Origin: JAHBNG01 sp039028975
Lineage (GTDB): Bacteria > Chloroflexota > Anaerolineae > Caldilineales > Caldilineaceae
DNA length: 58,603 nucleotides
NCBI GenBank assembly: GCA_039028975.1
Contig: JBCCHB010000110.1
Location: forward strand, 1-58,603
Direction of reading: 5' to 3'
Shown in pieces: positions 9,215-17,989 of this stretch (positions are counted from its first letter, which is position 1; each line of letters begins with the position of its first letter). The notes beneath the pieces were generated by a model. The model was given only the letters and a program-made list of their open reading frames with translations. It did no database searches and was not told the origin of the DNA. A program made the position numbers and the translations under genes.

Positions 9215-9844
9215 ATGAAAAAATTTAGCGAATTCTTCCTAACCGGCCGCCCACTCGATCTCAAGCTGGCCGAAATAGGATATAAGCTCCAAACCAGCAA
9301 ACCCTTCATCAATCCGGTTGATGTTTCAGTGCCAGAAAGCCTGCCCTTGATGCTCGATATATTCGGTCGTACCTATCGCCTGGGCAACGAGCAAGCCAAA
9401 CGGGAAGCTATCGTTGGCCCCGTACTTGCAACAGCCGCCGACACCCACGGGAACACACAAATCGAAACCGAAACACCACTCGCATCAAAAGATATTAGCG
9501 GTACCGTCGATTACTGGATCACCAGCAAATGCACGCTCCTCGTCGTCGAAGCCAAAGACCAAGACATCAACCGCGGCCTTGGCCAACTCAGCGCCCAGCT
9601 CATTGCCACCGTCGAGCAGCCCGACGTCAGCGCGCCTCCCTACGGCATCGTCACCGACGGCGACCGCTGGCGCTTCGCCACCATCGACGAACCGAACAAA
9701 ACCATCATTGCCGAGCAAAACATCTACGCCATTCCGATTCAGCTCAAAGAGGTATTCCAACGAGTATACGCCCTGCTAGACGGTCGCAATGGCAAACCAT
9801 GGAAAGGGACAAACCATGTAAAAGCTATAGAGAATCCACATTAA
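9215..9844 (+). CDS. PD-(D/E)XK nuclease-like protein, atypical composition
   Basis: A 209-residue protein from the ATG at 9215 (ATGAAAAAA); alternative starts exist at 9206 and 9158. It has a nuclease-type core: Asp99 in GTVDYW, LLVVEAKDQ with Glu112-Ala-Lys114, and Gln124 in LGQLSAQL. The C-terminal half (from about 9400) has strongly GC-rich third positions, giving long spurious open frames on other frames, unlike the preceding gene and the neighbours. This suggests recent transfer or a mosaic gene. The stop at 9844 overlaps the end of the converging hyuA by 20 bases. It may act with its upstream neighbour, but no role can be assigned. Confidence 0.75.
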   Translation: MKKFSEFFLTGRPLDLKLAEIGYKLQTSKPFINPVDVSVPESLPLMLDIFGRTYRLGNEQAKREAIVGPVLATAADTHGNTQIETETPLASKDISGTVDYWITSKCTLLVVEAKDQDINRGLGQLSAQLIATVEQPDVSAPPYGIVTDGDRWRFATIDEPNKTIIAEQNIYAIPIQLKEVFQRVYALLDGRNGKPWKGTNHVKAIENPH

Positions 9845-11918
9845 TATGCAGGTTCAAATACCTATCCACCGAGCAACTCATAACCGGGCGCACAATAGAC
9901 GTTGATTCTCGCTCTTCGATAATCGCAGGACCAACCAGAGACATACCCGGCTTCAACTCATATCGGTCATAAACTGGCGTCTCCACAAAGCCCTCAACTT
10001 CCCAAAAGTAAGCTTGGCGGCTGCCCTTTTGCGCGTCGGCGGCCGGGCGTGGAGAATCTGAGTAGGATGGCAATTCTATTTCGATGGCTGAGCCAGAGAC
10101 AGTTACCCGCCACGTCAGCAGCTCAATCTGATGCTCGCCGGGCAGCCGTTGGTAGAGGCGGCGATAAACCGCATGAAATTCCTCCACAAAAGCACTTTGC
10201 TCGATCGCCTTCAGATCGGGCGGGAGTGGTATGCCGATCTCGTGAAGTTGACCTTCAAAGCGCCCATCCACAAATCGCTCGATGGTAGCAATCTTCGGAT
10301 CAGCACCAGCCTCTTCGAGTAGATCCAATCCTTGGGCTTCCATCTGGTTGAACAAAGTCTCAATTTCAGACCAATCAATTCCCCCCAGTGATATAGGAAA
10401 CGAGCGCACAAAGTCGAAGGCAGGTGGTGCAATTAATAGCCCGACCGCAGAAGCAACACCAGCACTTGGTGGCACAATCACCTCTCTGTTACCGAGAATC
10501 TTCGCTACTCCCGCGGCATGGACTGGCCCCGCCCCCCCAAAGCAGATAAGCGCGTAATTACGCGGATCCCTGGCCTGCTCCAGTACGTGAATCCGAGCGG
10601 CTTGAGCCATATTCTCGTTGACCAATCGATGTATGCCGTCTGCTGCTTGAATGACGCCGCCAAATGGTTCTGCCACATTGGCCAGCGCATCTTTAGCTGC
10701 CCCCACGCTCAGTACCATTTCTCCACCAAGAAAGTAATCTGGATTGAGATAGCCTAACACCAGATCGGCATCGGTTACTGTGGGCTGCTGACCACCAAAT
10801 CCATAACAGGCTGGACCTGGATTGGCGCTGGCACTCTCTGGCCCTACCTTAAGTAAACCCAACGCATCAATGTGCGCAATGCTGCCACCGCCAGCGCCGA
10901 TCTCCAACATCTCAACTGTGGGGAATTGGAGAGGATAGCCACTGCCTTTTTTGAAACGATGAACATGAGCTACTTCCAGATTGGGCGCAATAGCAGGGTG
11001 GCCGTTATGAACCAAACTAAGCTTGGCCGTGGTCCCCCCCATATCAAAGGCCAGCAGATCATCATGGCCAGCCAACTGACCAAAGTATCCCGCCGCGATG
11101 GCTCCTGCAGCCGGGCCAGATTCGACCAATCGAATAGGCTGTTCTAGCGCAGCAGAAAGGGGAGCCGTGCTGCCAGCCGAAAACATGGGATAGAAGGAAC
11201 CAGTAAATCCCTCTTCTGTTAACTGGTTGCGCAAACGCTTTAGGTATTGGGTCATCAGCGGCTGCACATATGCGTTGGCCACCGTTGTCGATGCTCGTTC
11301 ATACTCACGAATTTCTGGGGCCACCACGCTGGAAAGGGAAACTGAAACCTCTGGCCACACGTCACGGATAATCTCCAACGTCTTCTGCTCATTGGCTGGA
11401 TTGCGGAAGGCGTGAAGATAACAGACGGCAATGGCCTCCACGCCATCGGCTCGGAAACGCTGCAAGGTAGCCAAAATCTCATCTGGATCTGCCGCTCGCA
11501 AGAGGTTGCCATCTCGATCTACCCGTTCCGAGATACCCTGTCGCCAAACCCGTGGTGCCAACGGTGGTGGATATCGCAAGAAGAGATCAAAAATATCGTA
11601 ACGCTGTTCCGTACGAATTTCGATAATGTCCCGGAAGCCCTGGGTCGTGAGCAGCCCCACTTTGGCCCCCTTACGCTCAATTAGCGCATTGGCAACCAAC
11701 GTTGTAGCGTGGACAATGCGACTTAACTCAGCAAAGTGGATTCCTTCCTGAATCAAAAAATCAGTTATGCCTTTTAGCGCGCCACGAGCCGGATCATCAG
11801 GTGTCGTTAAGGCCTTAAAGATTCGGAGTTCACCATTTTGCAAATTGATGAGTGCAAAATCGGTGAAGGTACCACCGATATCGAAGCCAATATGATAAAG
11901 TGCTGATTGGGTCGGCAT
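9825..11918 (-). CDS. hyuA: Hydantoinase A / oxoprolinase alpha-type subunit
   Basis: A 697-residue HyuA-family protein that couples ATP use to hydrolysis or carboxylation of cyclic amides or ketones, with a HyuB partner. It has the two phosphate-binding signatures of the actin-like ATPase fold: FDIGGTFTDFALI at the N-terminus (about residues 9-21) and FDMGGTTAKLSLV in the middle. GAGGGSIAH and CFGGAGPVHA segments are also typical. The C-terminal region matches the hydantoinase/oxoprolinase C-terminal domain. It should pair with the HyuB at 6500-8188, from which two foreign-looking genes separate it. Its 3' end overlaps the converging nuclease-like gene by 20 bases. Confidence 0.94.
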   Translation of the reverse strand: MPTQSALYHIGFDIGGTFTDFALINLQNGELRIFKALTTPDDPARGALKGITDFLIQEGIHFAELSRIVHATTLVANALIERKGAKVGLLTTQGFRDIIEIRTEQRYDIFDLFLRYPPPLAPRVWRQGISERVDRDGNLLRAADPDEILATLQRFRADGVEAIAVCYLHAFRNPANEQKTLEIIRDVWPEVSVSLSSVVAPEIREYERASTTVANAYVQPLMTQYLKRLRNQLTEEGFTGSFYPMFSAGSTAPLSAALEQPIRLVESGPAAGAIAAGYFGQLAGHDDLLAFDMGGTTAKLSLVHNGHPAIAPNLEVAHVHRFKKGSGYPLQFPTVEMLEIGAGGGSIAHIDALGLLKVGPESASANPGPACYGFGGQQPTVTDADLVLGYLNPDYFLGGEMVLSVGAAKDALANVAEPFGGVIQAADGIHRLVNENMAQAARIHVLEQARDPRNYALICFGGAGPVHAAGVAKILGNREVIVPPSAGVASAVGLLIAPPAFDFVRSFPISLGGIDWSEIETLFNQMEAQGLDLLEEAGADPKIATIERFVDGRFEGQLHEIGIPLPPDLKAIEQSAFVEEFHAVYRRLYQRLPGEHQIELLTWRVTVSGSAIEIELPSYSDSPRPAADAQKGSRQAYFWEVEGFVETPVYDRYELKPGMSLVGPAIIEERESTSIVRPVMSCSVDRYLNLHINVDSL

Positions 11919-12346
11919 AATTGAGTTAACATTAGGTTTGTTTTGGAGTGCATAGTCGCTTCAGATCTATCCTGAAAATAGCAAAAACACAAAAGGGATA
12001 ATGGATTTTCATCCTCTGTGGCGAACCAAGTGAACGAGATGGTAATTTGAACATACTGAATCGATTATCTTACTGTACCATAAGCTGACAAATCGCTCAA
12101 CAGCAATCAAAATAGGAATGGCTACCACAATCTTGTATAATCCGCACAAAGTTTGCTCTGTTTTTTTCAAATCAGTCGCACTTGACGTTAAGATCTGTTT
12201 GGTGTTATGCTTGCGGAAATTGCTTTACATTCATAACTTCCCCTGATCCTCCAAAAAGTACTGGCCTACCATGCTATGGCAGTTTACATATTTTCCTCAA
12301 TATATTCACCCATCTTTGCAAAGTCAGCAGAGAGGAGCAAACACCC
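11919..12346. other. Divergent intergenic region with possible promoter
   Basis: About 430 bases between the divergent hyuA and the next hydantoinase-like gene. A possible sigma-70 promoter is TTGACG (12182-12187), an 18-base spacer and TATGCT (12206-12211), which would leave a leader of about 130 bases. The frame of the next gene is open through much of this leader, but its residues do not look like a conserved domain. No riboswitch was recognised. Confidence 0.35.
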
Positions 12347-13885
12347 GTGAGAATTGGGATTGATGTAGGTGGAACCAATACAGATGCGGTTTTGATGAAC
12401 GGCACGCATGTTTTGGCATCCCATAAAACGCCGACCACGTCAGACGTTACCAGCGGAATTACTGATGCACTAAAAACCGTCATGTCCCAAGCTGCGGTAC
12501 CAGCCAGCGACATCCAGACGGTGATGATCGGCACAACTCATTTCACAAATGCGATTGTGGAGCGTCGGCGGCTAACGGAGGTGGCAGCTATACGTTTGGG
12601 TCTACCCGCGACCAAAGCGCTACCCCCCATGATCGACTGGCCTGACGATCTGCGTATGGCGATTGGTGCCCATCGTTATTTGGCCCACGGCGGCTATGAG
12701 TTTAATGGTCAGAAGATCTCCGACATTGACCAAGAAGAGCTGCGGAACATTGGTGCGGAGATTCATGGAAAGGGCATTCGATCAATTGCTATCTCATCGG
12801 TTTACTCTCCTGTCAATACAGATATTGAAGAGGAAGCCGCTAAAATTCTTCAGGAGACCATCCCCGGCGTCTCCGTTACCCTCTCTCATGAGATCGGGCG
12901 CATTGGGTTGCTAGAGCGGGAAAATGCCGCCATTCTCAACGCCTGCTTGCGAGAACTGGCCGACCAGATTGTAGAAGCATTTGGTGCGGCCTTAAAGGAT
13001 TTGCAGATCGATGCGCCATTCTATCTGAGCCAAAATGATGGTACGTTGATGAATGATGAGTTTGCCCGTAAATATCCAGTACTGACCATTGCTTCTGGCC
13101 CAACCAACAGTATGCGGGGGGCAGCATTCCTTTCTGGCGTGAAAGATGGTGTGGTGGTTGATGTTGGAGGAACAACGTCAGATGTGGGCATGTTGCTGCA
13201 GGGGTTCCCCCGAGAGGCCTCAGTGGCTGTAGAGGTGGGTGGCGTGCGCACCAATTTCCGTATGCCCGATGTCTACTCGTTTGGATTAGGGGGTGGGAGC
13301 TTGGTAGCAGATAATGGCACGCTTCTAATTGGCCCCCAGAGTGTCGGGTATGAGCTGACTAAAAAAGCTTTGGTCTTTGGTGGTGATACACTGACCACTA
13401 CGGATATCATTGTGGCTGCTGGTCAAGCGGATGTGGGTGACGGCAGCAAGGTAGATTCTCTGGATGCCTCATTGGTTGAACGTTCATTGGAGCGCATCCA
13501 GGAGATGACTGAGATTGCTGTGGACCGCATGAAGACCAGTGCAGATGCCGTGCCTGTTATTGTAGTAGGCGGTGGGAGCATCCTGATCACCCGGGAGGTG
13601 AGCGGTGCGTCGGAGATGATCAAGCCCGATCACTTTGCCGTGGCCAACGCGGTCGGCGCAGCCATTGCTCAGGTCGGCGGTGAGACGGATACAATCTTCT
13701 CACTCGACAACATCAGTCGGGATGATGCATTGACCCAGGCCAAAGACGAGGCTGTTCAAAAGGCTGTTGCCAACGGAGCCGCTCCTGAATCGGTGGAGAT
13801 TGTAGACATTGAAGAGATTCCGTTGGCTTATCTACCGGGTAGTGCGACAAGAATGAGAGTTAAAGCAATAGGTGATCTAAAGTGA
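12347..13885 (+). CDS. Short hydantoinase A-like ATPase, partner of DUF917
   Basis: A 512-residue hydantoinase/oxoprolinase-type protein, much shorter than the classic HyuA subunits because it lacks the C-terminal domain. The start is the GTG at 12347, with GAGGAG about 9 bases upstream; from there the protein begins with the nucleotide-binding RIGIDVGGTNTDAV motif. A second such motif, VVDVGGTTSDVGM, is in the middle, and VIVVGGGSILI lies near the C-terminus. The stop codon overlaps the start of the DUF917 gene (GTGA), so the two are translationally coupled. Family knowledge: this short HyuA form is commonly next to DUF917 and the pair is not biochemically well defined. An amidohydrolase role is likely but the substrate is unknown. 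Confidence 0.88.
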   Translation: MRIGIDVGGTNTDAVLMNGTHVLASHKTPTTSDVTSGITDALKTVMSQAAVPASDIQTVMIGTTHFTNAIVERRRLTEVAAIRLGLPATKALPPMIDWPDDLRMAIGAHRYLAHGGYEFNGQKISDIDQEELRNIGAEIHGKGIRSIAISSVYSPVNTDIEEEAAKILQETIPGVSVTLSHEIGRIGLLERENAAILNACLRELADQIVEAFGAALKDLQIDAPFYLSQNDGTLMNDEFARKYPVLTIASGPTNSMRGAAFLSGVKDGVVVDVGGTTSDVGMLLQGFPREASVAVEVGGVRTNFRMPDVYSFGLGGGSLVADNGTLLIGPQSVGYELTKKALVFGGDTLTTTDIIVAAGQADVGDGSKVDSLDASLVERSLERIQEMTEIAVDRMKTSADAVPVIVVGGGSILITREVSGASEMIKPDHFAVANAVGAAIAQVGGETDTIFSLDNISRDDALTQAKDEAVQKAVANGAAPESVEIVDIEEIPLAYLPGSATRMRVKAIGDLK

Positions 13886-14961
13886 GATTGATTCACCAAG
13901 AAAATATGGAAGATCTCGCCATTGGTGCTGCAGTGTTAGGAACCGGCGGTGGCGGCGATCCCTACATCGGCAAATTGATGGCGATCGAGGCAATCAACAA
14001 TTATGGCCCTGTCCAGCTAATAGACGTAGATGAGTTAGATGACGACGCACTGATTGTCCCTTCGGCCATGATGGGTGCGCCCACGGTCATGGTAGAGAAG
14101 ATGCCCAGCGGTGAAGAGATTATTCATGCCTTCAAATCATTAGAAGAGTATCTAGGCCGCAAAATTGATGCGACAGTCTCTATTGAAGCAGGCGGCCTCA
14201 ACTCGACAACGCCCTTTAGTGTGGCAGCTCAGCTTGGCATCCCCTTGGTCGATGCAGACGGCATGGGTAGAGCCTTCCCTGAATTGCAGATGGTGACCTG
14301 TACACTGCATGGTGTGGATGCCACCCCAATGGCCATGGCTGATGAGAAGGGTAACTCGCTTATCATCAATACCATCAACAACCGTTGGACCGAAGCGTTT
14401 GCACGTAGTGCTACTATGGAGATGGGCGCAACGGCCATGATTGCTCTCTATGCCATGAGCGGCAAGCAGCTTAAAGAGGGAATGATCCCAGGCACACTTA
14501 CCCTGGCCGAGACTATTGGTCGCGCCATTCGGGAAGCACGTATCAATAACGAAGATCCTATCCAGAAGGTATTAGAGCTGACAGGCGGATACGAAGTCTT
14601 CCGCGGCAAGATTGCTGATGTCCAGCGCCAGACCGTAGCCGGTTTTGCCAAGGGAGAGGCAATCTTTACAGGTGTCGATGTCTATGCGAATAGCCAGATG
14701 ACCCTCAATTTCCAGAATGAACATTTGGTGGCCATTCAGGATGGTGAAATTGTAGTGTCAACGCCTGATCTGATTACAGTGCTGGATGCTGAAACAGGAG
14801 AGCCCATTACCACCGAGGGGCTGCGCTACGGCTTCCGTGTGGTCGTCTTGGGGATGCCATGCGATGCCAAATGGCGAACGCCAGAAGGGCTTGCCTTAGT
14901 AGGACCCCAATACTTTGGTTATGAAGTTGACTATACCCCAGTGGAGCAGCGTTATGGCTAA
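13882..14961 (+). CDS. DUF917-family protein
   Basis: A 359-residue DUF917 protein starting with GTG at 13882, overlapping the preceding stop by four bases. Typical segments are the N-terminal glycine-rich AVLGTGGGGDPYIG, the SAMMGAPTV stretch, IEAGGLNST and VDADGMGRAFPELQM, which are strongly conserved in this family. The fold seems to have an N-terminal hydantoinase-associated domain and a C-terminal beta domain. It is always read together with its HyuA-like partner here, and together they probably replace the A/B architecture. No catalytic residue can be named with certainty. Confidence 0.88.
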   Translation: MRLIHQENMEDLAIGAAVLGTGGGGDPYIGKLMAIEAINNYGPVQLIDVDELDDDALIVPSAMMGAPTVMVEKMPSGEEIIHAFKSLEEYLGRKIDATVSIEAGGLNSTTPFSVAAQLGIPLVDADGMGRAFPELQMVTCTLHGVDATPMAMADEKGNSLIINTINNRWTEAFARSATMEMGATAMIALYAMSGKQLKEGMIPGTLTLAETIGRAIREARINNEDPIQKVLELTGGYEVFRGKIADVQRQTVAGFAKGEAIFTGVDVYANSQMTLNFQNEHLVAIQDGEIVVSTPDLITVLDAETGEPITTEGLRYGFRVVVLGMPCDAKWRTPEGLALVGPQYFGYEVDYTPVEQRYG

Positions 14962-15274
14962 AAAGTCGACAGAATCCCAGACCGCCATGACAGAGGAGGA
15001 GGCCCTGAAACTTGTGGCCTATCTAACTGCAAGCGCCGATATCTCCTTACGGGAGCCAGAACTTTACGGTCCGTTCCGGCTGATTGACGCGGCTGGACAG
15101 GTGGCAGAAGCAGTTCTCAAAAACAACCCAAGTGAGGAGAGACGTGCTTTCTGGGAATCTCTCAAGCAGGAAATTAACGAAAAAAGCGTTTGGATGATGT
15201 GGGATCAGTCAGGATTTCGCGATTTTTTACAAGAGATGCCAGCGAAAGTAGCTGAGGAACTGAAGACCCAATAA
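14954..15274 (+). CDS. Small uncharacterised protein of the DUF917 operon
   Basis: A 106-residue protein starting at the ATG 14954, inside the end of the DUF917 gene (8-base overlap) with GGAG shortly before it. It is mostly helical, has no signal peptide or membrane segment, and contains LVAYLTASADISLREPELYG and a C-terminal RDFLQEMPAKVAEEL helix. Similar small proteins accompany hydantoinase-like genes, but I cannot name the family with confidence. Tight overlap argues that it is a real third component of this operon. No terminator-like T run follows; a family-1 palindrome starts 50 bases downstream. Confidence 0.75.
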   Translation: MAKKSTESQTAMTEEEALKLVAYLTASADISLREPELYGPFRLIDAAGQVAEAVLKNNPSEERRAFWESLKQEINEKSVWMMWDQSGFRDFLQEMPAKVAEELKTQ

Positions 15275-15323
15275 TTTCGGAAGCGGATCAAAAAGAGAAT
15301 CTGGCTAATCTCGATATTACGTC

Positions 15324-15437
15324 GCCAGAAAAGTCTTGTCCTATACTGCGGTCGTTTTCAAAACCAGAGCTGAGTATAGCTTTACCAATCCACTATGGAA
15401 ATTTCAGAAAAGGGAAGATAAAGTCTTTCTGGCCATC
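15324..15437 (+). repeat. Family-1 palindromic element, copy C, interrupted by a family-2 piece
   Basis: Starts gccagaaaagtcttgtcc and ends tctttctggccatct, the family-1 ends. The interior from about 15340 to 15379 (ctatactgcggtcgttttc ... gagctgagtatag) is instead a short family-2 element, so one element has inserted into, or recombined with, the other. Confidence 0.75.
15340..15379 (+). repeat. Family-2 palindromic element, short copy nested in family 1
   Basis: The 40 bases match both ends of the full-length family-2 element at 33125-33213 (tatactgcggtcg and gagatgagtata) with the middle missing. The sequence itself is partly palindromic (ctatac ... gtatag). Confidence 0.75.
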
Positions 15438-15466
15438 TTTCATTCACGTCCAACTCTGGATGAACA

Positions 15467-16021
15467 ATGAGCAAACAAGAACCTGTCTTTGAATCCATTA
15501 AAAAACGTCGCGTCTGTCGCTCTTTTGACGATAAGCCTATCTCACGCGAAGACTTAGAGCATCTGCTGTGGGCAGCTCGATGGGCACCAGGAGGTGGTAA
15601 TTCTCGGCTACACCATTTCATTGTAGTTGACGACAAACCCACAATTGACCTGATTCGTACCATGTCGCCAGGAATGTTGGCCTATCCAACAGCGCTCATT
15701 GTTATCTGCACCGATTTTGCAAAAGTGAAGTCAGAAGGTGTACGCCCTGACTACGATCCAGTCTACCTGATCGACGTGGGAGCAGCGTCCCAAAATATGA
15801 TGTTGGCGGCCTTGGAGCGAGGCATCGGCTCTTGCCCAACGACCTCCTTTAGTCATAGCGGTGTACGCCAGATGCTAAACCTGCCAGACCATTTAGAGCC
15901 AGAGTACATTCTCCAATTAGGCATACCACTGCCCCAAAAACGGGTGATGCGAGCCGGGGTCTCTACAAAATTGAGATTGGAAGACATCAGCAGCTGGGGT
16001 GCCTTTCCAGCAAAAGAATAA
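15467..16021 (+). CDS. Nitroreductase-family FMN oxidoreductase
   Basis: A 184-residue NAD(P)H/FMN-dependent nitroreductase-like protein, acting as a cytoplasmic dimer in this family. The N-terminus has the FMN-phosphate region KKRRVCRSFDDKPI and the helix LEHLLWAARWAPGGGNSRLHH; the middle has DVGAASQNMMLAALERGIGSC, which matches the family helix preceding the flavin site. Substrates in this family range from nitroaromatics to enones and iodotyrosine. It lies between two hydantoinase operons on the same strand, so it could reduce an unsaturated cyclic intermediate, but that is speculation. No clear ribosome site precedes the ATG. Confidence 0.88.
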   Translation: MSKQEPVFESIKKRRVCRSFDDKPISREDLEHLLWAARWAPGGGNSRLHHFIVVDDKPTIDLIRTMSPGMLAYPTALIVICTDFAKVKSEGVRPDYDPVYLIDVGAASQNMMLAALERGIGSCPTTSFSHSGVRQMLNLPDHLEPEYILQLGIPLPQKRVMRAGVSTKLRLEDISSWGAFPAKE

Positions 16022-16090
16022 GGTCAACGCTAGTCCAACGAGGTCATTAACCATATACAAATTCAACAATTCCGCAATTAACTATTGATA

Positions 16091-17767
16091 ATGACCGATC
16101 CATTTACCCAAGAGATCATCAAATCCAAGCTGCTGGCCATCTCCGACGAAATGAGCGTTGTATTGGCGCGTACCAGCATGAGTCCCATCATCTATGAGGT
16201 GTTGGATTTTGCTTGCGGCATTACCGATCCCGATGGGCAAGTCATTGCGCAAGCCAATGGGCTTACACTCTTCACTGGCACCTTTGCAGCCCAGGTTCAA
16301 TCAGTCACCGCCAAGTTTGGGCCGGATCGGGTCAAGCCCGGCGACATCTTCATGACCAATGGTCCCTACGATGGCGGCACCCACACCTGCGATATCGCTC
16401 TCATCCAGCCCATCTTTTTGGAAGGAGTGGTCGTCGCGTTTAGTGTCTCCATTACCCACTGGACGGAGGTTGGTGGCAAGTCCCCTGGTAGTGTTTCGCC
16501 CGACGCCACCGAGATCTACCAGGAAGGGCTGCAATTTCCCATTATCCACATTGTCAAGCAAGGTGAGTTAATGGAAGAGATTGTCGAGATTATTCGGGTC
16601 AATGTTCGATTACCGCTCATGTCCATTGGCGATTTGAATGCAGGGATCGCAGCCTGTCGCATCGCCGAAAAACGGCTCCAAGAGATGTGTCAACGCTATG
16701 GCTTGTCCAATATACACAATGCCTTTACTGCCATGTTGGATCATGGGGAGATTATGGCTCGCTCAGCCATCCGCAGCATTCCTAACGGTATCTACAGGGC
16801 CAATGATATCATCGACGGCGATGGAATAATTGATGAGGATATTCCCGTCTGTGTCAAGATTACTGTCGAAGATGAGTCCATGATTGTGGACTTCACAGGT
16901 TGTGCGCCTCAGCGCCCAGGTCCGATCAATTGCGCGCATGGAGCACTAATGTCTGCCTGTAAGACGGTCTTCAAGGCCATCACAGGACCCCAAGCGCCAA
17001 CAAATGAAGGCTGGTTCCGCCCCTACGAAGTCATCATTCCCGATGGGACCGTCTTTAGTGCCACCCGTCCCGCCCCTACGGGTTGGTACTATGAATCGAC
17101 CTCCCACGTCACCGAGCTAATCTGGATGGCGCTGGCCCCGGTTCTACCTGCTCACCTGAGTGCTGGCAGCTATCTGAGCCTCTGCGCCACGTACCTGGGT
17201 GGCGTCGATGATGAAAGTGGCGAGGTCTGGGTGCAGCCGGAGCCGAACAATGGTGGTTGGGGAGCGGCCCAGGGCATGGATGGGGCCAACGGTCTCATTG
17301 CCACAGTGGATGGGGATACCTACAATTATCCTGTCGAACTCGTGGAGAGCAAGGTTCCCTTGCTTGTGGAACAATACAGCCTCAACACTGGTGACGATGG
17401 CGGGCATGGTCAATGGCGGGGCGGCATCGGCTGCATTCGCGAGTACCGAATGCTCAACTCCAATACTTTTCTTCATGCCAGCATGGGGCGTAATCGGGTA
17501 CGTCCGTGGGGTCTTAATGGTGGGACGGAGGGGACCAACAACTATGTTGAAGTTGAACGGCCCGATGGCTCAGTTGAAGTGGTGGCCAGAGTTGCCAACG
17601 TTCAACTGCCTAAAGATACCAAGGTCCGCATTGTGACGGGACGTGGTGGTGGATACGGTAATCCTGAAGACCGACCAGCAGAGCAGGTCGATCAGGATGT
17701 ACTAAATGGTTACATCACCAGTGACGCCGCAAGCGCGAATTATGGTATCATCCTAAAAGACGAATGA
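16091..17767 (+). CDS. hyuB: Hydantoinase B / oxoprolinase beta-type subunit
   Basis: A 558-residue HyuB-family protein from the ATG at 16091. The TTG two codons earlier is a weaker alternative. It shows DPFTQEIIKSKLL at the N-terminus, the GDIFMTNGPYDGGTHTCD metal-site region, and the late GRGGGYGNP glycine-rich segment. The HTCD in place of HNPD, and other differences from the HyuB at 6500-8188, indicate an old paralogue with its own substrate. It is followed by a short overlapping frame and then by its HyuA partner. Together with that HyuA it forms a complete enzyme. Confidence 0.93.
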   Translation: MTDPFTQEIIKSKLLAISDEMSVVLARTSMSPIIYEVLDFACGITDPDGQVIAQANGLTLFTGTFAAQVQSVTAKFGPDRVKPGDIFMTNGPYDGGTHTCDIALIQPIFLEGVVVAFSVSITHWTEVGGKSPGSVSPDATEIYQEGLQFPIIHIVKQGELMEEIVEIIRVNVRLPLMSIGDLNAGIAACRIAEKRLQEMCQRYGLSNIHNAFTAMLDHGEIMARSAIRSIPNGIYRANDIIDGDGIIDEDIPVCVKITVEDESMIVDFTGCAPQRPGPINCAHGALMSACKTVFKAITGPQAPTNEGWFRPYEVIIPDGTVFSATRPAPTGWYYESTSHVTELIWMALAPVLPAHLSAGSYLSLCATYLGGVDDESGEVWVQPEPNNGGWGAAQGMDGANGLIATVDGDTYNYPVELVESKVPLLVEQYSLNTGDDGGHGQWRGGIGCIREYRMLNSNTFLHASMGRNRVRPWGLNGGTEGTNNYVEVERPDGSVEVVARVANVQLPKDTKVRIVTGRGGGYGNPEDRPAEQVDQDVLNGYITSDAASANYGIILKDE

Positions 17768-17868
17768 GACTGGCTATTGAACGCTTGCGACAAATGCAGG
17801 AAGTTCTGGCAACAGAAAGTAACCCCGGCAAAAGCAAACGCGGGTCGTATCAAATTCAGGATCCATAA
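17764..17868 (+). CDS. Candidate 34-residue small ORF coupled to hyuB
   Basis: An ATG at 17764 overlaps the hyuB stop as ATGA and opens a frame of 34 codons to a TAA at 17866-17868. The peptide starts MRLAIERLRQMQEVLA (an amphipathic helix) and ends in a basic, Gly/Ser-rich tail. The ATGA coupling and the sensible composition make it a possible real product, but it is short and has no recognised relatives. It could also be the remnant of a longer HyuB extension or chance. Confidence 0.35.
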   Translation: MRLAIERLRQMQEVLATESNPGKSKRGSYQIQDP

Positions 17869-17989
17869 TTTTAGATTTGGTTTCGTTTTGTCTATTTAGC
17901 CGATCAGGAATTACGGTCGCTCTGCAAGAGATCGCAGCAGAAGAAAATATTTTACTCGTAGATTTATCTGAAATCCTTTTGATTCATTC

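Noticed and set aside
9414..9972. Long open frames overlapping the second nuclease-like gene on other frames
   Set aside because: They are by-products of GC-rich third positions; the translations are Ser/Pro/Arg/His-rich low-complexity, while the chosen frame has a nuclease core.
12182..12346. Longer N-terminus for the short hydantoinase A-like protein
   Set aside because: The 55 extra residues show no domain, while the GTG at 12347 has GAGGAG and starts right at the ATP-binding motif.
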